Below are positions 50,804-58,664 of a stretch of DNA of 64,000 nucleotides, in pieces. The DNA lies in NCBI GenBank assembly GCA_041658345.1, contig JBBAAK010000002.1:145422-209421 (forward strand). The letters run 5' to 3'. How positions within the stretch are numbered: position 1 is the first letter of the stretch; each line of letters begins with the position of its first letter. The notes under the pieces are model-generated. The model did not search any database. It worked only from the letters and a program-made list of their open reading frames with translations, and was not told the origin of the DNA. Source of the stretch: JBAZYV01 sp041658345. Lineage in GTDB: Bacteria; Patescibacteriota; Gracilibacteria; UBA1369; 2-02-FULL-48-14. The position numbers and the translations under genes are program-made.

Positions 50804-52501
50804 TTATGAGCGCATTACCCTTAGCACTTCTTCCAGGGTGGTTACTCCATTTAAAACTTTTAGCATTCCATCTTCAAATAGGGTAGTCATGCCTTCTTTT
50901 CTTGCGATTTCTTCAATGATTTTTGGGGTCTCATTGTCTAAAATAGTTTTTTGAATATCCGGAGAAATTTCCATCACTTCCGAGATTGAAGTTCTGCCTT
51001 TGTAGCCACTGTTGTTGCATAGTGGGCAACCTGTGCCTTTGTATAATGTGAATTCTTGTTTATCTGGATTGAGTTTTTCAAAGATGCTTTTGATGTCCTG
51101 GCGGATATTGAATTTTTTGCTCATGGATTCCACTTTTTTGATATCTATGGTGTAGGAAGTTTTGCAGGATTCACAGATTTTTCGAACCAGGCGTTGAGCA
51201 ATTATCATCTTAACCGTAGCTGCCAAAAGAAAGCTTTCGATATCCATTTCTAGCATACGGGGGAGTGTGGTTGCAGCGTCGTTGGTATGTAATGTGGCCA
51301 AAACCAAGTGTCCCGTTAGGGCTGCGTTTATGGCAATTCCGGCGGTTTCCGCATCACGGATTTCTCCCACCATCACGATGTCCGGATCTTGCCTGAGTAG
51401 GGCTCTTAATCCATCGGCAAAAGTAAGATTTGTTTTTGGATTTACCTGAATTTGATTGATCCCCTCCATTCTGTATTCAATTGGATCTTCAATGGTGGAA
51501 ATGTTTACTTCCGGTGAATTTAACAGATTTAAAATTGTATAAAGCGTGGTTGTTTTTCCGGAGCCGGTAGGCCCTGTCATCAAAATAATTCCGTTTGTTT
51601 TTAAAATATTGGTTCTAATCAGCTCCAAATTTCTTGATGTGTAGCCAAACGCTTCCAAGTTGAGCGATTGATTTGTGGAAGTGAGTAACCTCATAACCAC
51701 TTTTTCGCCTTCGTAAATAGGGACAATGGAAACACGTAGCGTGATTTCTGTCCCCTCTAAGTCGATCTTAAAACGTCCGTCTTGGGCAGCTCGATGTTCA
51801 TCAGTTCTAAGGTTGGAAAGAACTTTTATGCGTGTTACCACAAGGTCTGTGATTTCCAGCGGGAGTTCTGCAATGGTACTCAAAATTCCGTCGATTCTGT
51901 AGCGAACATTTAGGAATCGTTTTTGAGGTTCAAGATGTATGTCTGAGGCGTTGTTTTGATAAGCAAAAAGAATGATGCTATCTACAATTTTGGAAGTCTC
52001 TTTTAGAGATTCGATTTTGCTCGGATCGTCCAAAGCGCCTTGGAGCAATTTGGCAAATTTTTCGTTCACATCGCGGTTGTAGGCCTTTAGTGCCGCTTTA
52101 ATATCCTTTTCTGTGGCAAAACTAATTTTAAGATCAAGACCGGTTTTATTTTCAATAAAGCTAAATAATTCATAATTGCCAGGTTTACTGGTGGCAACGT
52201 GTAATTCATGGTCAACTTGCTCAAAAGGGATTACAGATTGATACGAGGCAAGGGAGTAAGGGATGATAGGGAGCAGTTTGTCTGAAATGGTTTTCTCCGA
52301 GAGTTTTACAAATGGGACGCCATAAAGTCCCGCCACAACTTTCCCCAAATCGGTATCAGGAATGGTGTCTGAATCAAAAAGATAATCTTCCAAGGCTTGT
52401 TCGGCCTTTACGGCATGTTCCTCCGCAACCTGTAGTTGTTTCTCATCTAACAGGCTAAGTTCAAGCAATTTCTTTTTGAGATCTGTAATAAGAAGAGCCA
52501 T
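50804..52501 (-). CDS. pilB: Type IV pilus extension ATPase
   Basis: 565 aa, GspE/PilB family. The N-terminal MshEN-like domain has VPFVKLSEK. The core is MTGPTGSGKTTTLYTILN (Walker A), the Asp box EDPIEYRMEGINQIQVN, MVGEIRDAETA (Walker B) and ATLHTNDAAT (His box). The zinc motif is CESCKTSY plus CPLCNNSGYKGR. It powers pilus extension. It is first in the operon behind a strong promoter. Confidence 0.95.
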   Translation of the reverse strand: MALLITDLKKKLLELSLLDEKQLQVAEEHAVKAEQALEDYLFDSDTIPDTDLGKVVAGLYGVPFVKLSEKTISDKLLPIIPYSLASYQSVIPFEQVDHELHVATSKPGNYELFSFIENKTGLDLKISFATEKDIKAALKAYNRDVNEKFAKLLQGALDDPSKIESLKETSKIVDSIILFAYQNNASDIHLEPQKRFLNVRYRIDGILSTIAELPLEITDLVVTRIKVLSNLRTDEHRAAQDGRFKIDLEGTEITLRVSIVPIYEGEKVVMRLLTSTNQSLNLEAFGYTSRNLELIRTNILKTNGIILMTGPTGSGKTTTLYTILNLLNSPEVNISTIEDPIEYRMEGINQIQVNPKTNLTFADGLRALLRQDPDIVMVGEIRDAETAGIAINAALTGHLVLATLHTNDAATTLPRMLEMDIESFLLAATVKMIIAQRLVRKICESCKTSYTIDIKKVESMSKKFNIRQDIKSIFEKLNPDKQEFTLYKGTGCPLCNNSGYKGRTSISEVMEISPDIQKTILDNETPKIIEEIARKEGMTTLFEDGMLKVLNGVTTLEEVLRVMRS

Positions 52502-52551
52502 ATCAGGTTATAAAATCTTGTAATTATACCTGATTTGGACCTTTTCTTCAA
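52502..52551 (-). promoter_or_regulatory. Pilus operon promoter overlapped by an inverted repeat
   Basis: On the minus strand: TTGAAG (52551-52546), 17-bp spacer, TATAAT (52528-52523). An inverted repeat, ATCAGGTTATAA (52502-52513) and TTATACCTGAT (52524-52534), covers the -10 and stops at the pilB start codon. The leader is only about 15 nt. Confidence 0.75.
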
Positions 52552-52555
52552 TAGG

Positions 52556-53083
52556 CTAAGAAATCTTGTAAACGTAAAGGTGCGCTTTCTCGTCCGTGGC
52601 CTCAAGTTTCCATCCATGAAAGCGGAAAAGATGAGTGACTACGCGTGTTCCCGGCTTTAGCATTTTTTGGAGTATTGGCGCGAGGCGTTTATTGGTTTCC
52701 GGGAAGAGATAACAAATCACCACATCAGCATCACTAATATTGTAAGTAAAAATATTTGCGCGGACTACTTTTGCGTTCTTTTTTAAGCCCAGCAAAGCGA
52801 TGTGTAAATTGCTCCACCAAACTTGGAAAGGATTTATTTCGATTCCCACAGCTTTTGCACCAAGCTTGGCTCCTGCAATCACAAAGCGTCCATCGCCAGC
52901 ACCCAAATCATACAATTTTTCGCCTTTTTTGAGATTTGCGAGTTCAAGCATGCGTTGCACTTTGGCCCTGCCGGTTGGAATAAACGGGCCTCCCATAAAA
53001 AGTGGAAGCATAAGGCTCACTGCAAAAATTGGGAGGAGGATTGTAAGTGCGATTAGAGCCACTAAAGAGAGAATATCTTGCAT
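52556..53083 (-). CDS. Membrane-anchored class I methyltransferase
   Basis: 175 aa. An N-terminal span (residues 7-28) precedes a SAM-binding domain: KLYDLGAGDGRFVIAGAKLGAKAVGIEINPF, then VVRANIFTY and VVICYLFPETNKRL. The GDGR and E-x-N-P motifs resemble the FAM173/ATPSCKMT-like lysine methylases, though the target is unknown here. It ends about 55 nt upstream of pilB; expression with the pilus genes is uncertain because pilB has its own promoter. Confidence 0.82.
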   Translation of the reverse strand: MQDILSLVALIALTILLPIFAVSLMLPLFMGGPFIPTGRAKVQRMLELANLKKGEKLYDLGAGDGRFVIAGAKLGAKAVGIEINPFQVWWSNLHIALLGLKKNAKVVRANIFTYNISDADVVICYLFPETNKRLAPILQKMLKPGTRVVTHLFRFHGWKLEATDEKAHLYVYKIS

Positions 53084-53120
53084 GAGCCAATTGTCTTGGA
53101 ATATCTTGAGCTTTGCAATG

Positions 53121-54287
53121 TTATTTAGGTTGGCATTTTGAGCTGTCTAAAAATGGGATGGTTTTCCCGGCAATAGAAACTGAGTTTTCCCTTAGATTAG
53201 GTATTCCTGGCACCGTAACTCTGGCGAATGGCCCTTGTGGTATTTCCCAGATTGCTTGATTGCTCGGATCCAATAAGATTGCTTGTCCGGTTAGCTTTTG
53301 TTCTATAGAACCTGCATGAAGGTGACCATTAGGGGTACTTGTGGGTATGGATGTAAAATTAAAAACTGAGAACTGAGAGGACCCTGTTTCAACTGCATAT
53401 AGAGCAGTTTGAGCTTCAATAGGTTTTATCGAGGCGCCAATGGAATTGTGCCATCCCTCAAAATTCGGCTCGGCTTGTTGTGCCATTTGCCATAGTTCAT
53501 CTCTCGAAAAATCCAATTTTCCTTTTTTTCTTTCTTCTAAAACCAGGCTAAAAAATCGCTTAGGAAACTCCGGGTGTTTTGAGATAAAATCTCCCCAAAC
53601 AATTGCCCACTCTGAGTGGATGAGTCTTTGTAGCCCTTCGTCCGCGATTCCTTCGCCAAGTGAACTATTCACCGAGTAGTCGTAGTCCCAACCTTTTTCA
53701 AATAGCGTCGCCACACATTTTTGACGCACCACATTCAGGTGGAAGTCCGGCAATGAACTGTAATAGTTTGGGTAAAGGTGGTTTATTAATCCATAGACCA
53801 TTCCTTCGTAAAATGCTTCGGACCAGAAGAATGAACCCTGAGCAAAGAGATGTATAAATTCATTGGCAAGATTTGGGTCCGAAATTTCACCGATATTAAG
53901 CCCGATTTCTCCTAAAGATTTATTTTGGAGCTCTGGTTCTAAATTTTTATTTAATTTGATTTCTGCCTCTCCAAATTCTACACTTCCTCTGTTGATTTTT
54001 GGATCTATTTTGTGAACTTTAACGGTTTTGTGTTCGGGGAACTGCATGACTTCGTCACCAAGTGTTTGGCTCAAACGGGCGTAGGCTTTTTGCATGCAAT
54101 CTTCTACCAGGCTTTTTTCTCTTTCTGTAAAGCCTGAATCTGCCTCAAATACAAAATCAATATTTCCAAGAGAAACCTTTGTAATGATCTCTTGTGGTGA
54201 TTCTACCTGGGCTTGTTGGGTTTGCGCCTCTTCATTGCTTGGCTTACAGCCACCCATTAGGCCCAAGATTAGTAGTGCTTTCCGCAT
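53121..54287 (-). CDS. Lipoprotein with a degenerate metallopeptidase-like motif
   Basis: 388 aa. The signal ends in a short lipobox (LGLMGGC; Cys14). Residues 140-165 read ANEFIHLFAQGSFFWSEAFYEGM. In gluzincin peptidases this region is HExxH followed by a downstream E; here the first His is Asn142 (NEFIH), so zinc binding is probably impaired. The rest is alpha/beta with two Cys. It may be an inactive binding relative. No family is firmly assigned. Confidence 0.65.
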   Translation of the reverse strand: MRKALLILGLMGGCKPSNEEAQTQQAQVESPQEIITKVSLGNIDFVFEADSGFTEREKSLVEDCMQKAYARLSQTLGDEVMQFPEHKTVKVHKIDPKINRGSVEFGEAEIKLNKNLEPELQNKSLGEIGLNIGEISDPNLANEFIHLFAQGSFFWSEAFYEGMVYGLINHLYPNYYSSLPDFHLNVVRQKCVATLFEKGWDYDYSVNSSLGEGIADEGLQRLIHSEWAIVWGDFISKHPEFPKRFFSLVLEERKKGKLDFSRDELWQMAQQAEPNFEGWHNSIGASIKPIEAQTALYAVETGSSQFSVFNFTSIPTSTPNGHLHAGSIEQKLTGQAILLDPSNQAIWEIPQGPFARVTVPGIPNLRENSVSIAGKTIPFLDSSKCQPK

Positions 54288-54468
54288 GATTTAAATCTTA
54301 TGATAGGCGTAAAATACAACAAAATGATTATTTCGTCAAATCGGACTGGGCTGAAGCTGGTGGTTGTTAAATTTTAAAAAGAGGGAAGTGAAGTGTACGA
54401 AAGAATCGTACGGTTGAAATTGTTTGCTTCTGACAGCAAGAATCGTGAGACAGACTGTTCCCCTATGA

Positions 54469-55011
54469 AAGATCTTTAAGGTATGGCTGGCAAAGGTTGG
54501 TTATGAAAGGATTGAAGAGACTGAAGATCCGGAATTGTCTATTGATCGTGCAATGAAGACTTATTTGCAAAAAGGGTATTCAAAAGAGTGGATAAATCAG
54601 AGGCTTAAAAGTATTGAAGTCCGTAAAGATTTAACAGATGAGTGGCAGGAAAGAGGTGTAAAAGAGGGGCATGAGTATGCAATTTTGACTGGTGATATCT
54701 CTCAGGCTTGGGTTGGCATGAGTATTAAGGATTATAAGGCATTTAAGGGCCTTAAAAAACAGAACTTGCGTGACAACATGACGAATCTTGAACTGGTTTT
54801 GAATATGCTTGCTGAAGCTACAACGACTGAAATTTCCAAGAAGAAAAAGCCAAGTGGTTTTGTTGAAAGTCGTATTGTCGCAAAGCAGGGTGGTCATGTC
54901 GCTGGCACTGCCCGTAAAGAAATTGAACAACAAACTGGCGAAAAACTTATTTCATGCAAAAACGCTAAAGATCTTTTGGAAGAGAAGAAGGCGAGGAGAT
55001 TAAAAGGTTGA
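54469..55011 (+). pseudogene. Truncated BRO-family (antirepressor/DinD-like) gene, C-terminal part
   Basis: The frame opens at 54469 right after a TGA and has no good start: TTG 54535 or ATG 54553 only. The 180 residues (KIFKVWLAKVGYERIEETED, RLKSIEVRKDLTDEWQERG, EYAILTGDISQAW, LRDNMTNLELVLNMLAEA) resemble the C-terminal section of phage-type BRO/DinD-like proteins, in which PFKVWLAKVGYERIEE follows the BRO-N DNA-binding domain. That domain is absent upstream. It is therefore a remnant, or a short expressed fragment. It lies before the MazG/DUF2075 pair. Confidence 0.65.
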
Positions 55012-55169
55012 GTGGCTCTCTTTGTTTGATAGAGTTCGAGAATTTGTGATGAGCGAGGACTCTTTTTCTTGTGGAAGAGCATGAAGGACAGGTTATATTT
55101 ATATATAATGGGAGATGAGTTACAATGTTGGCTGTTAATGTAGGAAAGCAAATTAACTGATTGCCAAAT

Positions 55170-55517
55170 ATGAAAACTATTAATGAGCTAACGGAAAAAA
55201 TCGTCACGTTTAGGGACTTACGGGATTGGAAGCAGTTTCATAATCCTAAAGACATGGCACTTTCACTTATGCTTGAAGCAGGTGAGGTAATGGAGCATTT
55301 CCAGTGGAAAGATATCTCTGAAATGGATGAATATATAAAAACTAACAGTGACGATATCGGTGAGGAACTCGCTGACGTGCTTTATTGGGTTTTATTAATG
55401 AGTCATGATTTAAAAATTGATATTTTTCAATCTCTCCAAAAAAAACTTAAAAAAAATGAGTTAAAATACCCCGTGGATAAATCGAAGGGGAAACATTCAA
55501 AATATAATCAACTGTGA
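55170..55517 (+). CDS. MazG-like nucleotide pyrophosphohydrolase
   Basis: 115 aa from ATG 55170 (a TTG at 55161 adds three residues). The helical core has EAGEVMEHF, the EExxE-like metal site, and EELADVLYWVLL with ExxD, as in the all-alpha NTP-PPase family (MazG/RS21-C6). It would hydrolyse (d)NTPs to monophosphates. The stop is 1 nt before the next gene's TTG start, so the two are translationally coupled. Confidence 0.88.
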   Translation: MKTINELTEKIVTFRDLRDWKQFHNPKDMALSLMLEAGEVMEHFQWKDISEMDEYIKTNSDDIGEELADVLYWVLLMSHDLKIDIFQSLQKKLKKNELKYPVDKSKGKHSKYNQL

Positions 55518-55518
55518 A

Positions 55519-57468
55519 TTGATAATATACCAATCTACAAAAGAAGATTTTTTAAAAGATGTACTTGTTAATGATATCGAAAAAATAATTCTTGATGTTT
55601 ATTTCAAAAAAACCGGTAAAAGAGTTGGCCTGTCCGAACAAAATGCGTGGCGGAAATCGATGAGGTATATGCGTGACGTGTTGCATGATGAGGAGATACC
55701 TGCCTTGTCTGGTGTTTCTATCGAATATCAAATTCCGCAAACATCAAAGAGAATAGATTTTATCTTAACAGGTCAGAATGATGATGGTGTTGATCACGCA
55801 GTTCTTATTGAATTGAAGCAGTGGTCTGAAGGTGTAGGAATCAGTGGAAAGGATGGAGTTGTTACAACAAGTTTTTATGGCGGAGGTGATACGCCACACC
55901 CTTCCTATCAGGCTTGGTCTTATGCTGCTTTGATGCAAGGGTTTAACGAAACGGTATATGAAGAAAATATCCAGCTTAAACCTTGTGCGTATTTACATAA
56001 TTATATTGAAGATGATGTTATTAAGAATGATCTCTATTTGGATTACCTTGAAAAAGCTCCTGTGTTTCTCGAGGGTGATTTAGAAAAGGAAAAACTTAGA
56101 GCTTTCATTAAACAATTCGTAAAGCACGGAGATAAAAGTAAAATCATGTACCGGATAGATAACGGTCGGATTAAACCATCTAAAAGCCTCGCAGATAGTT
56201 TAGTGAAGATGTTGAAAGGCAATCAGGAGTTTGTGATGATAGATGACCAAAAAGTTGTTTATGAAACCGCAATGGCTTTAGCAAAGAAGTCTTCAGTGGC
56301 AAATAAAAATATTCTAATTGTTCAAGGTGGTCCTGGTACAGGAAAGTCTGTTGTTGCAATAAACTTACTGGTGGCATTAACAAAACTTGGGTTTGTTAGT
56401 CAGTACATAACAAAAAATTCTGCACCAAGAGCCGTCTATGAGAGTATGTTAACTGGAACGCTGAGGAAGACTGAAATTACCAATCTTTTTTCCGGATCAG
56501 GTTCTTTTATTAATGTTGAGAAGAATATATTTGATGCTCTGATTGTGGATGAAGCACATAGGCTTAATGAAAAATCTGGGATGTTTAAAAATCAGGGAGA
56601 GAACCAGATTAAGGAGATCATTGAGGCTTCAAAGTTTTCTATCTTCTTTATAGATGAAGATCAAAAAGTTACATGGCATGATATTGGTGAAAAAGAAGAG
56701 ATTGGGAAATGGGCTACTCGTGGCGGTGTTAAGGTCCAAACTTTAAAACTTGAGTCTCAGTTTAGGTGTAATGGTTCAAATGGATATTTGGCTTGGCTTG
56801 ATGATGTGCTTCAAATTTCCGAGACGGCAAATCCAGTACTCGAGCTTGGTGGTGCGGGTGAAGAGTATTTGGAATGGGTTAATGAAATTACAGAGGGACA
56901 AATTCCTGCAGACCCGATGCTTGATACTTCCGAGTACGATTTTCAAATAGTAGATTCTCCGGAAAAACTTAGGGAAATTATTTTCGAAAAAAATAAAGAA
57001 AAAAATAAGGCTCGACTTGTTGCAGGATATTGTTGGGATTGGGTGACAAAGAAAAACCCACACGTTAACGATATCGTAATTCCCGAGCATAATTTTGCGA
57101 TGAAATGGAATCTTGCAAGCGACGGTAATCTTTGGATATTAAAAAAAGAGTCTGTTAGTGAGGTTGGTTGTATCCATACCTGTCAAGGTTTGGAAATGGA
57201 CTACGTTGGAGTTATTGTTGGTCCAGATTTGATAGTCAGGAATGGAAAGATCATTACCGATCCAAGTAAGCGTGCAAAAACAGACTCATCGATTAAAGGC
57301 TATAAAAAACTTTCTAAAGAGAATCCAAGACTTGCTAAGAAGAAAACCGATTTGATTATTAAGAATACTTACAGAACTCTTGCCACTAGGGGGATGAAGG
57401 GTTGCTACGTTTATTTTACGGATAAAGAAACTGAGGAGTATTTTAGAGGGCGCATAGGTAGAGTCTAA
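55519..57468 (+). CDS. DUF2075/Schlafen-group-3-type helicase with N-terminal PD-(D/E)xK-like nuclease
   Basis: 649 aa from TTG 55519. Residues 60-115 look like a nuclease fold: KRIDFILTG with Asp80, then AVLIELKQW giving Glu98-x-Lys100. The helicase part has Walker A QGGPGTGKSVVA (270-277), Walker B LIVDEAHRLNEKSG (343-347), QFRCNGSNGYLAWLD, and HTCQGLEMDYVGVIVGPDL near 550. These are marks of DUF2075. Predicted to unwind and perhaps cut nucleic acid. No transmembrane segment. Its partner is the MazG-like gene. Confidence 0.85.
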   Translation: MIIYQSTKEDFLKDVLVNDIEKIILDVYFKKTGKRVGLSEQNAWRKSMRYMRDVLHDEEIPALSGVSIEYQIPQTSKRIDFILTGQNDDGVDHAVLIELKQWSEGVGISGKDGVVTTSFYGGGDTPHPSYQAWSYAALMQGFNETVYEENIQLKPCAYLHNYIEDDVIKNDLYLDYLEKAPVFLEGDLEKEKLRAFIKQFVKHGDKSKIMYRIDNGRIKPSKSLADSLVKMLKGNQEFVMIDDQKVVYETAMALAKKSSVANKNILIVQGGPGTGKSVVAINLLVALTKLGFVSQYITKNSAPRAVYESMLTGTLRKTEITNLFSGSGSFINVEKNIFDALIVDEAHRLNEKSGMFKNQGENQIKEIIEASKFSIFFIDEDQKVTWHDIGEKEEIGKWATRGGVKVQTLKLESQFRCNGSNGYLAWLDDVLQISETANPVLELGGAGEEYLEWVNEITEGQIPADPMLDTSEYDFQIVDSPEKLREIIFEKNKEKNKARLVAGYCWDWVTKKNPHVNDIVIPEHNFAMKWNLASDGNLWILKKESVSEVGCIHTCQGLEMDYVGVIVGPDLIVRNGKIITDPSKRAKTDSSIKGYKKLSKENPRLAKKKTDLIIKNTYRTLATRGMKGCYVYFTDKETEEYFRGRIGRV

Positions 57469-57505
57469 ATTGAATTCACAAATACCGTAAGTGTCGCAAG
57501 AGGCC

Positions 57506-57579
57506 TTTACAAAACCTCAATTTGTTGACGCGCAAACCGTGCGCGCGGTGAATTCGCCAATAGATGGCTGTTTTGTAAA
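57506..57579. repeat. Dispersed element, copy 2, within a 10-bp inverted repeat
   Basis: TTTACAAAAC (57506-57515) and GTTTTGTAAA (57570-57579) are perfect 10-bp arms. Inside are TTTGTTGA, the hairpin CGCGC-AAACCGT-GCGCG, and GTGAATTCGCCAAT. The left 56 nt match the element at 9265 in order and flank sequence. It lies after the DUF2075 stop. Confidence 0.5.
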
Positions 57580-57662
57580 TAGCTGTTTCTTGGAACAGTA
57601 GTGGTTCATTTTTTAAAAAAGTTTAATATGAACTTGTATCATTAGTCTCTAATCATATTGCC

Positions 57663-58643
57663 ATGAAGCCATTAAAAATATTTCAGATTTTTGTGCCTGT
57701 TTTGCTTGTTACGGCTGTAATTATTGCCGTTACTTTAAATTATATTGGTGGATCTACCATCGTTGTTAGCCCCAGTTCGCTTTGTATAGAAGAGGGTAAA
57801 CAGCAACAATTTGAGGCATCTCAGCCTGACGTGATGTGGTCTTTAGAATCTTCATTTCAAAATCCTACTACCGTTCTTGGCACAATTGATCAAAATGGTT
57901 TGTTCACTGCACTAAAAAGTGGTTTAGGGCAAGTTGTAGCTACAAAAAATGGGGCAGAGGGATATGCAATTTTTGCCGTAATTCCGGCTGGAGGTTCCTG
58001 CAATATTAGCGTTGTTGATGAGGAAGACGATGTTGATGAAGACGATGTTGACGAAGACGATGAGGAGGAAGGCGCTGATGAAAGTAGTGCAAATCTAAGT
58101 GAAGACAATCCTTTTTTTGGTGATTCCGTGGGTGTTACAAATAAATGGTTAGCTAGTTTTGATGTGACTATGAACCACGATGTAATTAATGATTCCGGCA
58201 AAATAGGTGATGCGACTTATAATTTAAAAGGGGAGTTTAAATTCACTGTTGATTATGCGACCGGGGAAATTACATTAGTACCATCTTCCGGCTTAGTTGA
58301 GGTAAAGGAATCTACAGATGTCTCTGAATGTTCAATTACCCCAATTGGTGAAGCAAAAATGTCTATTGTTGGTATTGATGCAAAACTCCAAGATATGGAA
58401 TTTGTTTTTGGTCCATCTTTTATCACAACAGATCATAAAGAAGGCATGAAGATGGCTTGTTTGAGCTATAATTTTACTGACGAGAATGCCTCGCTTGTTG
58501 ATTTAATAGCTTATAATGCTTTCCCAGTTACTGTTGATGCTATTGATGGCAGGTCGTCTGCGGTGCAAGGATTTATACATTTTGCCGACACAAGAGAAGC
58601 TAAAATTACTGGCACTATGACTGTGTCTAGAGTTAATGAGTAA
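57663..58643 (+). CDS. Exported protein with Ig-like (BIG2) domain and acidic linker
   Basis: 326 aa. An N-terminal anchor/signal (residues 8-28) precedes a BIG2-like region: VVSPSSLCIEEGKQQQFEAS, GTIDQNGLFTALKSG, GLGQVVATKN. A run of Asp/Glu with EDDVDEDD repeats (about 118-140) links to a second, unrecognised beta domain ending in GTMTVSRVNE. Probably a surface or wall-bound protein. Confidence 0.75.
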   Translation: MKPLKIFQIFVPVLLVTAVIIAVTLNYIGGSTIVVSPSSLCIEEGKQQQFEASQPDVMWSLESSFQNPTTVLGTIDQNGLFTALKSGLGQVVATKNGAEGYAIFAVIPAGGSCNISVVDEEDDVDEDDVDEDDEEEGADESSANLSEDNPFFGDSVGVTNKWLASFDVTMNHDVINDSGKIGDATYNLKGEFKFTVDYATGEITLVPSSGLVEVKESTDVSECSITPIGEAKMSIVGIDAKLQDMEFVFGPSFITTDHKEGMKMACLSYNFTDENASLVDLIAYNAFPVTVDAIDGRSSAVQGFIHFADTREAKITGTMTVSRVNE

Positions 58644-58664
58644 AAAACTGGCCCCTAGGTTTAT

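Noticed and set aside
57506..57579. Integron attC site
   Set aside because: The arms do not fit the GTTRRRY / RYYYAAC core sites.
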